From Candidatus Omnitrophota bacterium (GTDB taxonomy: Bacteria; Omnitrophota; Koll11; Gorgyraeales; Gorgyraeaceae), in contig JAHIRR010000301.1 of NCBI GenBank assembly GCA_018818505.1, positions 1-14,897 of the forward strand: DNA of 14,897 bases, given 5' to 3'. Below are positions 13,891-14,897 of the stretch, piece after piece; position 1 is the first letter of the stretch, and the number at the start of each line of letters is the position of its first letter. The position numbers and the translations under genes were made by a program. Below the pieces are notes generated by a model. The model did not search any database. It saw only the letters and a program-made list of their open reading frames with translations, and had not been told where the DNA came from.

Positions 13891-14897
13891 CCTGAATACT
13901 CCCTCTTAATTTTCTCCCCAGATCCATCGCTTGATAGAGAGGAATTTCCAGGAAGTCGGCGAGTTTGGCAGTGGTTAATTTCCCTTGTTGAAAGGCCTTA
14001 ATGGCAAGGTGCAGGTAAAGGGTAGGAAATTTCGTTCTGCTACGCTCCGGCTCGGATATCCCCATCGATTCACGAACGGAGGTTACCCAAGTATAATTTA
14101 TAAGTTCATTTTTAATCTTATGCGTAATGAGTTTTAAATTATTAAGACGGTATACCATTGCCGTAAAGCTCACTCCAAAATAATCCGCAAGATAAACAAC
14201 ATCTTCTGCCTTAACATCGCTTGCTTCCTTTATTCTCATATTAAAAAGATCTCGCAATGTATCTTCTGGTATAAGGAAATTGCTCGCGAAACTATTCGCG
14301 ACTTTTTCATCCGTTGAATTTCTCTCTTGCTCTGTCGAGATAATGCCTAACTTTTCTTTATGGAATACAAAATGCGCGTATTCGTGCGCGAGCGAGAAAA
14401 GCTGATTCCCTAAATTCGGGTTTGAATTAATAAGGACACATCCGCCCATTTTCTGATCGTATGTGAACATACCATAAACACCGCGTTCTGGCGGGACTGG
14501 TAAATAAAAAATCTTAAGGCCTCGCTTCTCTTCAAGAATCTGGCTTAAATTTCGTAATGGCGCTTGGCCAAGATCAAGTTGTTTTCTTTCGATGTCGGCA
14601 TAGTGTTTTCCCCAATACCACTCTCTATTCCGTTCAAATTGATAATCCTGACTGACTGGCGGTCGAACCGTAACGCCTGATATACTTTCAAGCTCGCACA
14701 TCTTCTCGCACAGGTTTTCAAATTCAGTAACAACTCGAGCAACCTCTTCATCGCCTTCGGTCTTCCTAAAAAGCACTTTGAATCCGCTATCCGTCAACAG
14801 GGTTTCCTTAATAAAATAATCAATAGGACGTCCGTAAAATTCAGCAAACCTATATAAATCTTTCAACGAAATATCTCTTTTTCCGTTTTCAATACCA
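13868..14897 (-). CDS. XRE-HTH/ImmA-IrrE metallopeptidase, probable antitoxin-regulator (partial)
   Basis: The N-terminus lies beyond the window. The frame is open to the last base, and the first visible residues, GIENGKRDISLKDLYRFAEF, are the second half of an XRE-type helix-turn-helix; a start near 14866 would be artificial. Counting from the codon at 14866, the zinc-peptidase motif HEYAH is at residues 161-165 (14372-14386), with the downstream acidic helix DEKVANSFASNFLIP (186-200) typical of ImmA/IrrE (COG2856). The C-terminal part (AIKAFQQGKLTTAKLADFLE) looks like a small helical DNA- or partner-binding module. Just before it, SEPERSRT is repeat-derived. The family cleaves or represses partner regulators; together with the overlapping PIN gene this suggests a repressor-antitoxin that could be relieved by proteolysis (inference). 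Confidence 0.88.
   Translation of the reverse strand, partial: GIENGKRDISLKDLYRFAEFYGRPIDYFIKETLLTDSGFKVLFRKTEGDEEVARVVTEFENLCEKMCELESISGVTVRPPVSQDYQFERNREWYWGKHYADIERKQLDLGQAPLRNLSQILEEKRGLKIFYLPVPPERGVYGMFTYDQKMGGCVLINSNPNLGNQLFSLAHEYAHFVFHKEKLGIISTEQERNSTDEKVANSFASNFLIPEDTLRDLFNMRIKEASDVKAEDVVYLADYFGVSFTAMVYRLNNLKLITHKIKNELINYTWVTSVRESMGISEPERSRTKFPTLYLHLAIKAFQQGKLTTAKLADFLEIPLYQAMDLGRKLRGSIQDEPGDPV
14033..14056. repeat. PERSRT-encoding repeat inside the ImmA/IrrE gene
   Basis: The plus strand reads cgttctgctacgctccggct followed by cgga; on the coding strand it gives SEPERSRT (residues 271-278 from 14866). This mirrors the PERSRR segment in the typA tail, in the same reading register. It lies in the linker between the peptidase domain and the C-terminal helices, where an insert is tolerated. 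Family membership is inferred from the shared gagcgtag core. Confidence 0.45.

Overview
The window reads as a chromosomal piece from an uncultured bacterium. My best guess is Candidatus Omnitrophota or a neighbouring PVC-type or candidate-phylum lineage. That guess rests on a homospermidine synthase/ornithine decarboxylase pair, a GTP-type PEP carboxykinase with GGRDSD/SETTAATLGKEGV signatures, two adjacent CxxC-x17-CxxC zinc-ribbon genes, and short palindromic repeats that write 'PERSRR'-like peptides into proteins. It is an inference from gene content, not a phylogenetic result.

Layout. Positions 1-473 are non-coding and dominated by a striking nested inverted repeat (144-352), followed by a promoter. 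Positions 474-3102 (+) are a two-gene polyamine operon: homospermidine synthase, overlapping by 41 bp an alanine-racemase-fold ornithine/lysine decarboxylase. Positions 3099-4967 (-) are PEP carboxykinase, convergent with the decarboxylase and overlapping it by 4 bp; its promoter sits so close that the mRNA may be leaderless. Positions 5014-6873 (-) are the ribosome-associated GTPase TypA/BipA, whose C-terminus is extended by a repeat. Positions 6950-7747 (-) hold the two CxxC-x17-CxxC genes; the smaller (55 aa) is hidden beneath a longer spurious frame. Each has its own terminator. Positions 8165-8911 (-) encode a membrane isoprenylcysteine-methyltransferase-like protein with promoter and upstream terminator interleaved.

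From about 7750 onward the character changes to accessory DNA: gene remnants at 8007-8135 and 9094-9351, palindromic repeats, a DUF6880-like helical protein (9393-10655), a secreted trypsin-like protease followed 27 bp later by an orphan membrane protein (10738-12747), a frameshifted PIN-domain scrap (12781-12916), and at the right edge a tightly packed three-gene unit. In transcription order that unit is XRE-HTH/ImmA-IrrE metallopeptidase (cut by the window edge), PIN-like nuclease, GIY-YIG nuclease.

How the genes work together. The left operon should make putrescine from ornithine and condense it to homospermidine. The right edge resembles a COG2856-type toxin-antitoxin module (HTH-protease antitoxin, PIN toxin) with a second, catalytically intact nuclease translationally coupled to it. 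This is the best candidate for an under-described system. I saw no tRNA, rRNA, CRISPR array or complete insertion sequence.
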